DNA from: Paenibacillus urinalis
GTDB taxonomy: Bacteria > Bacillota > Bacilli > Paenibacillales > Paenibacillaceae
Direction: 5' to 3'
NCBI RefSeq assembly: GCF_028747985.1
Contig: NZ_CP118108.1
Span: 2,361,501 to 2,425,500 of the forward strand
Length of the DNA stretch: 64,000 nucleotides
A model generated the notes under the pieces. The model was not told the origin of the DNA and made no database searches. It saw only the letters and a program-made list of their open reading frames with translations. The position numbers and the translations under genes were made by a program. This document shows positions 8,353-15,744 of the stretch, in pieces (position 1 is the first letter of the stretch; every line of letters begins with the position of its first letter).

Positions 8353-8793
8353 ATGTCTAATCAGCGTGAACGTCAATTGATGTTTCAGTGTGAACATGAG
8401 ATCGCGGATTATTTGAAGCAGTATCGGCACTATGTAAAGGAATCGTGTGAGCAATTCTTGAACTATGACGTCAGCATACAAACATTGGACGGGGAAACGT
8501 TTGAAGGTACGATTGTAAATGTAGACCCGCATCATGTATATATTAGACTTCATGAACAGCGGGGATTCGGCGGCCCTGGGTTTGGCCCTGGATTTGGCCC
8601 TGGAGGACCCGGACATGGAGGACCTGGCCCGGGCTGGGGACCTGGTGGAGGTCATGGACCTGGTCACGGCGGACCGGGATTTGGACACGGACCGGGCCCA
8701 GGATATGGCCCAGGTTTCGGCCCAGGACCTAATCCGAACGTCATTTTACCGCTTACATTATTCAATTTGCTTACGCTCAGTTTGCTGATGTAG
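8353..8793 (+). CDS. Gly/Pro/His-rich protein with Sm-like N-terminal domain
   Basis: A 146-residue protein with three parts. Residues 1-30 are helical and charged. Residues 35-67 (DVSIQTLDGETFEGTIVNVD) look like a small Sm/LSm-type beta barrel strand pair. Residues 71-127 are a low-complexity run of GFGPG, GPGHG and GHGPG units. The tail NVILPLTLFNLLTLSLL is hydrophobic. Similar tripartite proteins are frequent in Bacillus and Paenibacillus and are thought to be spore or surface associated, but function is unknown. ATG 8353 follows GGGAGG; an upstream frame extension has no binding site. Confidence 0.75.
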   Translation: MSNQRERQLMFQCEHEIADYLKQYRHYVKESCEQFLNYDVSIQTLDGETFEGTIVNVDPHHVYIRLHEQRGFGGPGFGPGFGPGGPGHGGPGPGWGPGGGHGPGHGGPGFGHGPGPGYGPGFGPGPNPNVILPLTLFNLLTLSLLM

Positions 8794-8813
8794 TTCAAAC
8801 TGGAATGCTGGTT

Positions 8814-8843
8814 AAAAAACTGCGGAATCTCCGCAGTTTTTTT
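8814..8843 (+). terminator. intrinsic terminator
   Basis: AAAAAACTGCGG and CCGCAGTTTTTTT form a tight stem with a five-base loop and a seven-T run. It ends the Gly/Pro/His-rich gene. Confidence 0.95.
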
Positions 8844-8978
8844 ATTTGATGTGTTGGATCGACGAGCAATTGAATTTAACGGTACTCATCTAGTGTATTA
8901 AGAACATATGTGCTTACAAACGAAGAATAATTTGATATGATTGCAAAGAGTTCTACTATTTTACAGGAGGTTGTTATA

Positions 8979-9479
8979 ATGAAGCTGTGGTTTAAGCATA
9001 ATTGGCTGCTGAGAGATCAGTGGTATGAATGGTGTCAGGAAGTTCCATATGAGGAGCTGGTGAAAGAGCGGACCGGCGGAGTCGGCAGCATCATGCGAAC
9101 TCTCTTTCATATGATTGACGTGGAGTGGAGCTGGATTCAAATGATACAAGGAAAACCTCATGATGAGGAAAATTTCGAGGAATATAATACAGTGGACAAG
9201 ATTCAGGAGCTCGATCGACGTTACCGTCTCGACATCAAAGACTTTATCGAGAATTGGAACGATAATTTGGAGACAACTCCATTTTATTTTCACGAGCCAA
9301 CGGGTAAAGTGCACGTCGATGCATGGGGAGAAATTATGCGACATACCATTGCACACCAGATCCATCATCTAGGACAAATATCAGTGTGGGCAAGGGAGAT
9401 GGGTAAGGCTCCTCTATCTGCAAACGTAATAGGAAGAGGACTCATTCAGCCTCAGTCCGTTCAGACTAAAGATGTCTAG
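8979..9479 (+). CDS. DinB family protein
   Basis: A 166-residue DinB/DfrA-fold protein: a four-helix bundle with metal-binding histidines, one in MRTLFHMIDVEW near residue 45 and two in MRHTIAHQIHHLGQI near residue 130. Family members include thiol-dependent bacillithiol transferases and DNA-damage-induced proteins of unknown function. The start ATG 8979 has an ideal CAGGAGG; the longer frame from 8937 does not. It is monocistronic. Which substrate it acts on cannot be told from sequence. Confidence 0.85.
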   Translation: MKLWFKHNWLLRDQWYEWCQEVPYEELVKERTGGVGSIMRTLFHMIDVEWSWIQMIQGKPHDEENFEEYNTVDKIQELDRRYRLDIKDFIENWNDNLETTPFYFHEPTGKVHVDAWGEIMRHTIAHQIHHLGQISVWAREMGKAPLSANVIGRGLIQPQSVQTKDV

Positions 9480-9524
9480 CACGAAGTGATATATATAGAT
9501 GCTTACCTCCTATTAATTACCCAT

Positions 9525-9551
9525 ACCAAATCTGTCATATTACATAATATA
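9525..9551 (+). promoter_or_regulatory. possible SigK-type sporulation promoter
   Basis: CATAATATA at 9543-9551 fits the SigK -10 pattern CATANNNTA, with AC 16 bases upstream at 9525-9526. The motif is short and AT-rich, so chance matches are common. It supports, weakly, mother-cell expression of the next gene. Confidence 0.35.
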
Positions 9552-9582
9552 TTGTATCTTAATAGAATAGGAGGTAAGGTCT

Positions 9583-10011
9583 ATGGCTGAGTTTGTAGAT
9601 GCAAGAACCTCTCAGAATGCCAGCTTTGCCAACTCCATTGCAATCCCGATTCTGATTATTAGTACACCGCAATTATTTGGTCAAATCGGGCTCCAAACCG
9701 CAGGAGTGGGTACAAACCCTCGTGTTGTATTACAAGGAACCATATCTTTGCAGCTTCCGCTTGCTCTCGTAGGAATTACCATTACGATTGTCAGAGGTAC
9801 GGCTTCAACAGATCCTCTTGTGTATTCAGCGACTTCAACGTTTGATCTGAGTGTGCTTGCTCCTCAGGTTATTGCTTTTAATGCAGCAGATTTTAATCCA
9901 CCGGTAACACCTCAATTAACTTATACGGCTTTTGTTACGTCCAACTTACTTGGAGCCGTACGCGTAGGGCCAGAGAGCTTCAGCGGCACTCTTGTATCTG
10001 ATAATGTATAA
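9583..10011 (+). CDS. hypothetical beta-rich protein, possibly spore surface
   Basis: A 142-residue protein rich in Ala, Thr, Val and Ile with almost no charged residues apart from the N-terminus, predicted to form alternating beta strands (IAIPILIISTPQLFGQIG, ISLQLPLALVGITITIV). There is no signal peptide and no cysteine. That composition is typical of exosporium or spore-surface proteins, and a SigK-like box lies upstream. A good AGGAGG precedes the ATG and a terminator follows, so it is a single-gene unit. I do not recognise a named family. Confidence 0.7.
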   Translation: MAEFVDARTSQNASFANSIAIPILIISTPQLFGQIGLQTAGVGTNPRVVLQGTISLQLPLALVGITITIVRGTASTDPLVYSATSTFDLSVLAPQVIAFNAADFNPPVTPQLTYTAFVTSNLLGAVRVGPESFSGTLVSDNV

Positions 10012-10060
10012 GCTAGTACATTTTTGATAGCTGTATAGAGAGTATTCATGAAATATATGA

Positions 10061-10091
10061 CTCTGCCGGCTCCTTAGCTGGCAGGGTTTTT
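10061..10091 (+). terminator. intrinsic terminator
   Basis: CTCTGCC pairs with GGCAGGG (one G-T pair) across a 12-base loop, followed by TTTTT. Confidence 0.8.
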
Positions 10092-10133
10092 ATCTATTAT
10101 TTTGCCTGCTATAATGGATGAAAAAAAGAATGG

Positions 10134-11381
10134 GTGCTTGCATTGACATTTGAACGAACTAAGCGATCCTGGCGGGCAGAGAAATTATCACATTTAGGCT
10201 CGTCTATCTTTACAGAAGTTGCAGAATGGAAAGAAGAAGCACGATCTTCCGGCAAAGAGATTATTGATCTGGGGATCGGAAGTCCTGACCGCGGACCTAC
10301 AGCACATATTCGGAACGTATTGAGTGAAGCCGTACTTGATGAGAGTAATTATGCTTACCCGGGAACTTCCGGCACTCCGTCCTTTCGTCAGCAGGCAGCT
10401 GCATGGATGCAGCATCGATTTGAAGTGGATGTTGATCCAAATACAGAGATTTTAGCACTTATGGGTTCTCAGGATGGGCTGGCTCATCTCGCTCAAGCTA
10501 TATGTAACCCTGGAGATTGTGCCATTGTTCCGGATCCCGGATATCCCATATATTCCGGTTCTCTTGCCATTGCGGGAGTGAGACCTTGGTATCTCCCACT
10601 CAAGGAAGAGAACCATTTTCTTCCTGATTTAGACAGCATTCCTGATCAAGTATGGGAGGAGGCAGTATTCATACTGCTTAACATTCCGGGTAATCCCATT
10701 GCCGTGACAGCGGATATAGAATTTTATGAGAAATTGATTCGGATTGCGACACAATGGAACGTGCTCATAGTACATGATTTGGCTTATTCGGAGATGGCAT
10801 TTGATGATTACCGTCCTATGAGCATTCTAGAACTACCCGGAGCCAAAGATATCGCTGTTGAATTTCATTCCTTCTCGAAGAGTTTTAATATGGCTGGCTG
10901 CAGGATTGGATTCCTGACCGGGAATTCGGAAGTCATATCTGCCCTTCGTGACCTGAAGAGCAACATTGATTACGGAGTATTTGAACCCATTCAGGCGGCT
11001 GCAGTTGCTGCGCTGGAAGAGGCGATGAAGAAGGGAAAAGGTGACCGGGGAGTTGCACCCTTGTATGAAGCCCGCCGAAATGCTTTTGCAGAGGCTCTTG
11101 CAGCCGAAGGCTGGAATGTTCCTAAGCCTAAGGCGACAATGTTCGTGTGGGCCCCGCTTCCTGCGCGCTTTAAAGTGGCGGCGGGAGATGCACAGGCATG
11201 GACCTCACGGAAATTTGCTCGTGAATTGCTGCTGGATACAGGGGTGGTGGTCATCCCAGGGGAAGCCTTCGGATCAGAAGGAGAAGGGTACGTCCGAATT
11301 GCTCTTGTACAAGAACAGGAAATGCTTATGGAAGCAGCGAGGCGGATGGGCAGCTTTATCCGAGAATACGAAATGATTTGA
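10134..11381 (+). CDS. class I/II pyridoxal-phosphate aminotransferase, LL-DAP aminotransferase-like
   Basis: A fold-type I PLP aminotransferase of 415 residues. The Schiff-base lysine lies in FHSFSKSFNMAGCRIG; NIPGNPIA and the C-terminal arginine in YVRIAL are the usual cofactor and carboxylate contacts. It resembles the large group annotated as LL-diaminopimelate or alanine-type aminotransferases, but substrate cannot be fixed; in this genus diaminopimelate usually comes through other routes. The start is uncertain: GTG 10134 and TTG 10143 are both possible and neither has a clear Shine-Dalgarno sequence. TATAAT at 10110-10115 lies so close that the leader would be very short. Confidence 0.8.
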   Translation: MLALTFERTKRSWRAEKLSHLGSSIFTEVAEWKEEARSSGKEIIDLGIGSPDRGPTAHIRNVLSEAVLDESNYAYPGTSGTPSFRQQAAAWMQHRFEVDVDPNTEILALMGSQDGLAHLAQAICNPGDCAIVPDPGYPIYSGSLAIAGVRPWYLPLKEENHFLPDLDSIPDQVWEEAVFILLNIPGNPIAVTADIEFYEKLIRIATQWNVLIVHDLAYSEMAFDDYRPMSILELPGAKDIAVEFHSFSKSFNMAGCRIGFLTGNSEVISALRDLKSNIDYGVFEPIQAAAVAALEEAMKKGKGDRGVAPLYEARRNAFAEALAAEGWNVPKPKATMFVWAPLPARFKVAAGDAQAWTSRKFARELLLDTGVVVIPGEAFGSEGEGYVRIALVQEQEMLMEAARRMGSFIREYEMI

Positions 11382-11386
11382 ATTTG

Positions 11387-11420
11387 GAAAAGAATCTCTA
11401 ATAATAGAGGTTCTTTTCTT
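11387..11420 (+). terminator. intrinsic terminator
   Basis: GAAAAGAA and TTCTTTTC flank an inner CTCT/AGAG stem; the 3' arm is T-rich. It separates the aminotransferase from the tct operon. Confidence 0.75.
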
Positions 11421-11462
11421 ATTTAAAATGGAATTATGAAGTGAAACTGGAAATCATTGTGG

Positions 11463-11491
11463 TTGACAATAGAGGGGTGAAAAAGTAATAT
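11463..11491 (+). promoter_or_regulatory. SigmaA-type promoter of the tct operon
   Basis: TTGACA (11463-11468), a 17-base spacer and TAATAT (11486-11491) lie 90 bases before tctB. The -35 is perfect and the -10 moderate. Confidence 0.6.
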
Positions 11492-11580
11492 CTTCCTAAA
11501 TACATACTTAAACTATCGGAATTGTTAAGTAATGATGGATATTACTCGAATATATTTTGTTAGAAGTGAGGAGGATCTTG

Positions 11581-12039
11581 ATGAAGGTTAGTGCAGCTGA
11601 TCGGATTGCCGGAATCGTTGCTGTCTTAATCGGCTTACTGTCGTTATCAGAAGCATGGAAGCTATATGCTTACCGAATTGCATTATTTAATGGAGATCAT
11701 GTATTTCCGTTTATCGTTGGACTTGGATTGGTGTTATTCGGAATGATGCTGAGCATTAGAGGGGATCGGATATCCCAGGGTACAACGAATGACAGATCTG
11801 AAGTTAAAGTATCTCTCCTTATATATGTCATTCCTGTCGTCCTGCTCCTATATGTAGCACTTATCAATTGGTCAGGTTATCTAATCGCAACCTTTATCGC
11901 TTCCATAATTTTGTTCCATCTTATCGGAAAATTTCGCTGGTATTGGTCTATCGGCGGATCTCTAATCTTAACAGCGGCTCTTTACTTCATATTTGTAGAG
12001 TGGCTGAACACACCTCTGCCTAGCGGCAGTTGGTTGTAG
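11581..12039 (+). CDS. TctB-type small permease of a tripartite tricarboxylate transporter
   Basis: A 152-residue protein with four membrane segments, the length and spacing of the TctB family (DUF1468). It opens with ADRIAGIVAVLIGLLSLSEA and has the mid-protein VFPFIVGLGLVLFG. It is the small membrane subunit of a TTT transporter. GAGGAGG precedes ATG 11581; the longer frame from 11557 has no binding site. TctA starts 15 bases after its stop. Confidence 0.85.
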   Translation: MKVSAADRIAGIVAVLIGLLSLSEAWKLYAYRIALFNGDHVFPFIVGLGLVLFGMMLSIRGDRISQGTTNDRSEVKVSLLIYVIPVVLLLYVALINWSGYLIATFIASIILFHLIGKFRWYWSIGGSLILTAALYFIFVEWLNTPLPSGSWL

Positions 12040-12053
12040 CAGGAGGTGCTCAC

Positions 12054-13577
12054 GTGTTAGATTCATTGATTTCCTTAGGCAGCGGCTTCGCGAGTGCTAT
12101 TACACCGATGAATTTGTTAATGGCTGCACTCGGGGCACTGATTGGCACATTTGTTGGCGTTCTTCCAGGATTGGGCCCAACTTCTGCAATTGCGATCCTG
12201 CTGCCTCTTACAGCAGTTCTAGAACCCTCCCAAGCCATCATTATGCTGGCAGGCATATACTACGGATCGATGTATGGAGGCTCAACAACTGCCATTCTTT
12301 TAAACATCCCCGGTGAGGCCTCATCTGTGCCTACATGCTTGGATGGGTATCCTTTGGCACAGCAGGGAAGAGGGGGACCTGCGTTAGGTATTGCTGCCAT
12401 TTCTTCATTCTTTGCCGGAATGCTTGGTCTTGTCGGACTTGTATTCTTTGCACCATTTCTCGCGGAACAAGCTATTAAATTTGGCCCGCCTGAACTGTTT
12501 GCGGTCATGATTCTTGCGTTGACAGTAACCTCAGGTCTCGCCGGAGGATCTATGGTCAAAGCGGCTATCATGGGATTGTTTGGATTCATGTTGTCATTAG
12601 TCGGACTTGGTACTTCCACAGGAATGTTTAGATATCAATTTGGCTTGGAGTCCTTGTCCGGCGGGTTTGAAATGATCAGCATCATCATTGGGCTGTTTGC
12701 GATAACAGAAGTATTCAAGACCTTTGGTGAGAAGAAAGTAGCCATTTCCTCTGATCAAATAGGCAGTGTATATCCCTCTGTTAAGGATATGAAGCAGAGT
12801 TCTGGAGCTGCCCTGACAGGGAGTGCAATTGGGTTTGTAATGGGGCTTCTGCCAGGTGTTTCAACCGCAGTGACTTCATTTTTATCCTATGATATTGTGA
12901 AGAAATTTTCCAAGCGTAAACGGCTGTTTGGAAAAGGAGCCATAGAAGGTGTAGCTGCACCTGAAGCAGCAAACAATGCAACAAGCACGGCTGGCTTCAT
13001 TCCTCTATTTTCACTAGGGATTCCTGCTTCACCACCGCTTGCCGTACTACTTGCTGGTCTGATGATTTATGGTGTAACGCCAGGTCCGATGCTGTTTGAA
13101 CAGCAAGGGGGCTTTATATGGACGGTTATTGCGAGCATGGTCGTTGGTAATCTGGTTCTGCTGCTGCTCAATCTTCCGCTCGTGGGTGTATGGGCTAAGC
13201 TGACGAGAGTTCCTTTTGGCATTATGGGGCCGATCATCCTGGTACTCTGTGTTATTGGTGCCTATTCGGTCCGGAACAGCTTGTTTGATGTTGTGATTGC
13301 TGTGCTATTCGGCTTTATCGGGTACTTTTTGCATAAATATAACTGGCCGGTGATGCCGCTTGTCCTATGCTTTATCCTTGGTCCGCTGTTGGAGCAGTCC
13401 TTTACACAGACCATGGCCATGTCTGCCGGAGATTTTACGATATTCCTGACGCGTCCAATAGCTCTAATATTCTTAATCTTATCTCTAGTCATGATTATTG
13501 TTTCGAATCTGCTTATTCGTCGCACGAAGAGAAGGCTGGTGGAAGCAGGAGCTTCTGATCTAAATTCGATATCTTAA
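12054..13577 (+). CDS. TctA-type large permease of a tripartite tricarboxylate transporter
   Basis: A 507-residue, roughly 12-segment permease of the TctA family (DUF112). The conserved loops FVGVLPGLGPTSAIAILLPL, GIYYGSMYGGSTTAILLNIP and GVAAPEAANNATSTAGFIPL are all present. These transporters take up citrate or other carboxylates using a cation gradient and a high-affinity binding protein. GTG 12054 is preferred, with AGGAGG eight bases upstream; upstream starts would overlap tctB. The substrate cannot be read from the sequence. Confidence 0.9.
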   Translation: MLDSLISLGSGFASAITPMNLLMAALGALIGTFVGVLPGLGPTSAIAILLPLTAVLEPSQAIIMLAGIYYGSMYGGSTTAILLNIPGEASSVPTCLDGYPLAQQGRGGPALGIAAISSFFAGMLGLVGLVFFAPFLAEQAIKFGPPELFAVMILALTVTSGLAGGSMVKAAIMGLFGFMLSLVGLGTSTGMFRYQFGLESLSGGFEMISIIIGLFAITEVFKTFGEKKVAISSDQIGSVYPSVKDMKQSSGAALTGSAIGFVMGLLPGVSTAVTSFLSYDIVKKFSKRKRLFGKGAIEGVAAPEAANNATSTAGFIPLFSLGIPASPPLAVLLAGLMIYGVTPGPMLFEQQGGFIWTVIASMVVGNLVLLLLNLPLVGVWAKLTRVPFGIMGPIILVLCVIGAYSVRNSLFDVVIAVLFGFIGYFLHKYNWPVMPLVLCFILGPLLEQSFTQTMAMSAGDFTIFLTRPIALIFLILSLVMIIVSNLLIRRTKRRLVEAGASDLNSIS

Positions 13578-13614
13578 TTGGTTAATAAAAATACGATCTT
13601 GGGAGAGATGTAAA

Positions 13615-14652
13615 ATGAATCGTTCATATATCGCAAAAGCAGGAAAGCGTCTTACCACTCTGGCTGTATTATCCAGTATGTTTGTTCTGGCCGCTTGCGG
13701 GGGCGGGACTGCTAACGAGGATGCAGCAACAAATGGCTCTTCTGCTGATAATTATCCTAGTAAGCCCATAGAATATGTTGTTCCATATGCCGCAGGAGGT
13801 GGCGTGGATCTCGTTGCTCGTGTTGTAGCAGATGCAGTCAGCGAGAAATGGGGCCAGCCCGTCTCTGTAGTTAATAAAGCAGGTGGAGGTGGAACAACGG
13901 GAGCACAATATGCACTTGGAACAAATCCGGATGGTTATACGGTACTGGCGAATGTGGTATCTAATACTTCGATGATGGAAGCGAGCTATGCCTCACCAGC
14001 AATTAAGCTTGAAGATCAGGAGCTCGTTGCACGTATTGTAGAAGATGCTCCAACCTTCACGGTGAAATCAGATGCAGAATGGGAGAACCTGAACGAGTTC
14101 TCCGAATGGGTCAAGCAAAATCCCGAGCAGCTCAGCTGGACAACCTCAGGTGTCACAGGATATGCGACCTATGTTGTAGCTGAATGGCTGAACGAGCTTG
14201 GAGTGGACATCTCCCAGACCCGTATGATTGTAACCAAAGGTACAGCGGAATCACTCCCCATGATTGCAGGGGGGAATGCTGTCCTAGCCGTCCATCCTGT
14301 AAGTGAAGTCGCGACAATGGTGAATTCGGGTAACTTAAAAATCCTGGCCATTCAAAGCGCGGAAAGAAGCCCACACTTCCCTGATGTACCAACTACAACA
14401 GAAGAGGGCTTTACGAACCTGTCTGCGACTTGGTGGACTGGACTAAGCATGCCTAAGGGTACACCTGCGGACATTGTACAGAAATGGAATGACACACTGG
14501 AAGAATTAGCGGCAGATCCCGAATTTCAAGAGAAATTGGCTGCCATGAAGATGTCGTCCTCTTATTTGAGCAAGGATGAATTTAATGAGTTCATTACTCA
14601 GGAAACCGAATATTATGGCGAGCTCGCTGATAAATTTGGACTGAAAAAATAG
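13615..14652 (+). CDS. TctC/Bug-type substrate-binding lipoprotein
   Basis: A 345-residue Bug-family solute-binding protein. The signal peptide ends in a lipobox, FVLAACGGG, with Cys28 as lipidation site. The mature protein has the family landmarks PSKPIEYVVPYAAGGGVDLV, NKAGGGGTTGAQYAL and PDGYT. It would be anchored to the outer face of the membrane and deliver a carboxylate to TctAB. It lies third in the operon, 37 bases after tctA, with its own GGGAGAG site. Confidence 0.9.
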   Translation: MNRSYIAKAGKRLTTLAVLSSMFVLAACGGGTANEDAATNGSSADNYPSKPIEYVVPYAAGGGVDLVARVVADAVSEKWGQPVSVVNKAGGGGTTGAQYALGTNPDGYTVLANVVSNTSMMEASYASPAIKLEDQELVARIVEDAPTFTVKSDAEWENLNEFSEWVKQNPEQLSWTTSGVTGYATYVVAEWLNELGVDISQTRMIVTKGTAESLPMIAGGNAVLAVHPVSEVATMVNSGNLKILAIQSAERSPHFPDVPTTTEEGFTNLSATWWTGLSMPKGTPADIVQKWNDTLEELAADPEFQEKLAAMKMSSSYLSKDEFNEFITQETEYYGELADKFGLKK

Positions 14653-14669
14653 AGAGGAGCCGTGTATAG

Positions 14670-15635
14670 ATGGCGAAGATTGTCATAGTTGAAGCGATGG
14701 GTGAGACCGGTTTAGAGCGGCTCCAGAAGAGTGAATATTCAGTTATATATGATCCGACTTTATGGTCAGATCATCGTCGTCTGATCGAAGCGTCTGAGCA
14801 TGCTGAAGTCCTTATTGTCCGTAATCAAACACAACTTACACGTGAGCTCCTGGATGAACTTCCTCGTGTTAAGGTCATTGGTCGGCTTGGCGTAGGTTTG
14901 GATAACATTGATGTCGAGGCTGCTTCGTCTAAAGGTATTCCTATTGTAAGTGCAAAGAACGCGAATGCAGCATCGGTTGCTGAATATGTAATGGCTTCAA
15001 TTCTGACCGTGAGCCGTCCACTTATTGCAGCTACAAGAGATGTCATTTCGGGCGGTTGGGATCGAAAAAAATTCGGCGGCAGAGAAATTCAGGGCACCAC
15101 ATTAGGTCTTATCGGTGTCGGACAGGTCGGACGCTTGACAGGCAGCAAAGCACAGGCCCTTGGACTCCATGTTATCGGATATGACCCGATGTATGAGCCT
15201 GGTACAACGACAGAGGATGAGATCGCACTGAAAACGTTGGAGGAGGTGCTGGCAGAATCCGACTATGTTAGTCTTCATGTTCCTTTATTGCCAGAGACTC
15301 GTCACCTTATTGACCGTACAGCACTGCAGCGAATGAAGTCTACTGCGTATGTCATTAACACAGCGCGTGGCGGAGTCGTTCATGAACTGGATTTGGTTGA
15401 AGCACTCGAAGCAGGTGAAATCGCAGGAGCAGTGCTGGATGTATTGGAGCAAGAGCCTCCTCCGTCAGATCATCCGTTATTCAGTGTATCAAATTGCATC
15501 CTGACTCCTCATGTTGCCGGTGCAACAGAGGAAGCACTGAATCGAACCTCTCTAATGGTGGCTACAGAGGTGATAAAGGAACTCGAAGGAGAAGCTTCAG
15601 AGTTTAGAGTCGCGAAAGTTGCCAGTTCGAAATAA
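14670..15635 (+). CDS. D-2-hydroxyacid dehydrogenase (phosphoglycerate dehydrogenase-like)
   Basis: A 321-residue NAD-dependent dehydrogenase of the 2-hydroxyacid family. It shows the nucleotide motif GLIGVGQVG, the catalytic arginine in NTARGG, glutamate in LEQEPP and histidine in LTPHVAGAT. It lacks the C-terminal ACT domain of SerA, so it is not the classical serine-pathway enzyme. As the last gene of the tct operon, 17 bases after the binding protein, it probably acts on the imported hydroxy- or keto-acid. A large hairpin terminator follows. Confidence 0.85.
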   Translation: MAKIVIVEAMGETGLERLQKSEYSVIYDPTLWSDHRRLIEASEHAEVLIVRNQTQLTRELLDELPRVKVIGRLGVGLDNIDVEAASSKGIPIVSAKNANAASVAEYVMASILTVSRPLIAATRDVISGGWDRKKFGGREIQGTTLGLIGVGQVGRLTGSKAQALGLHVIGYDPMYEPGTTTEDEIALKTLEEVLAESDYVSLHVPLLPETRHLIDRTALQRMKSTAYVINTARGGVVHELDLVEALEAGEIAGAVLDVLEQEPPPSDHPLFSVSNCILTPHVAGATEEALNRTSLMVATEVIKELEGEASEFRVAKVASSK

Positions 15636-15643
15636 AAAATAAT

Positions 15644-15711
15644 AAACACCTTCAATGAATTACCTGCCTATTACGTCAAGATGCAGGCATTTCAATTGAA
15701 GGTGTTTTTTT
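15644..15711. terminator. long hairpin terminator between convergent genes
   Basis: AACACCTTCAAT pairs with ATTGAAGGTGTT over a loop that itself contains CTGC/GCAG pairing, ending in seven T residues. It terminates the tct operon and may serve the minus-strand AraC gene too. Confidence 0.85.
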
Positions 15712-15744
15712 GTAAAGTTACCAAATTGCGGACAGTATCTGCAT

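Noticed and set aside
8254..8688. 144-codon minus-strand frame
   Set aside because: It is antisense to the Gly/Pro/His-rich gene; low-complexity DNA leaves other frames open by chance.
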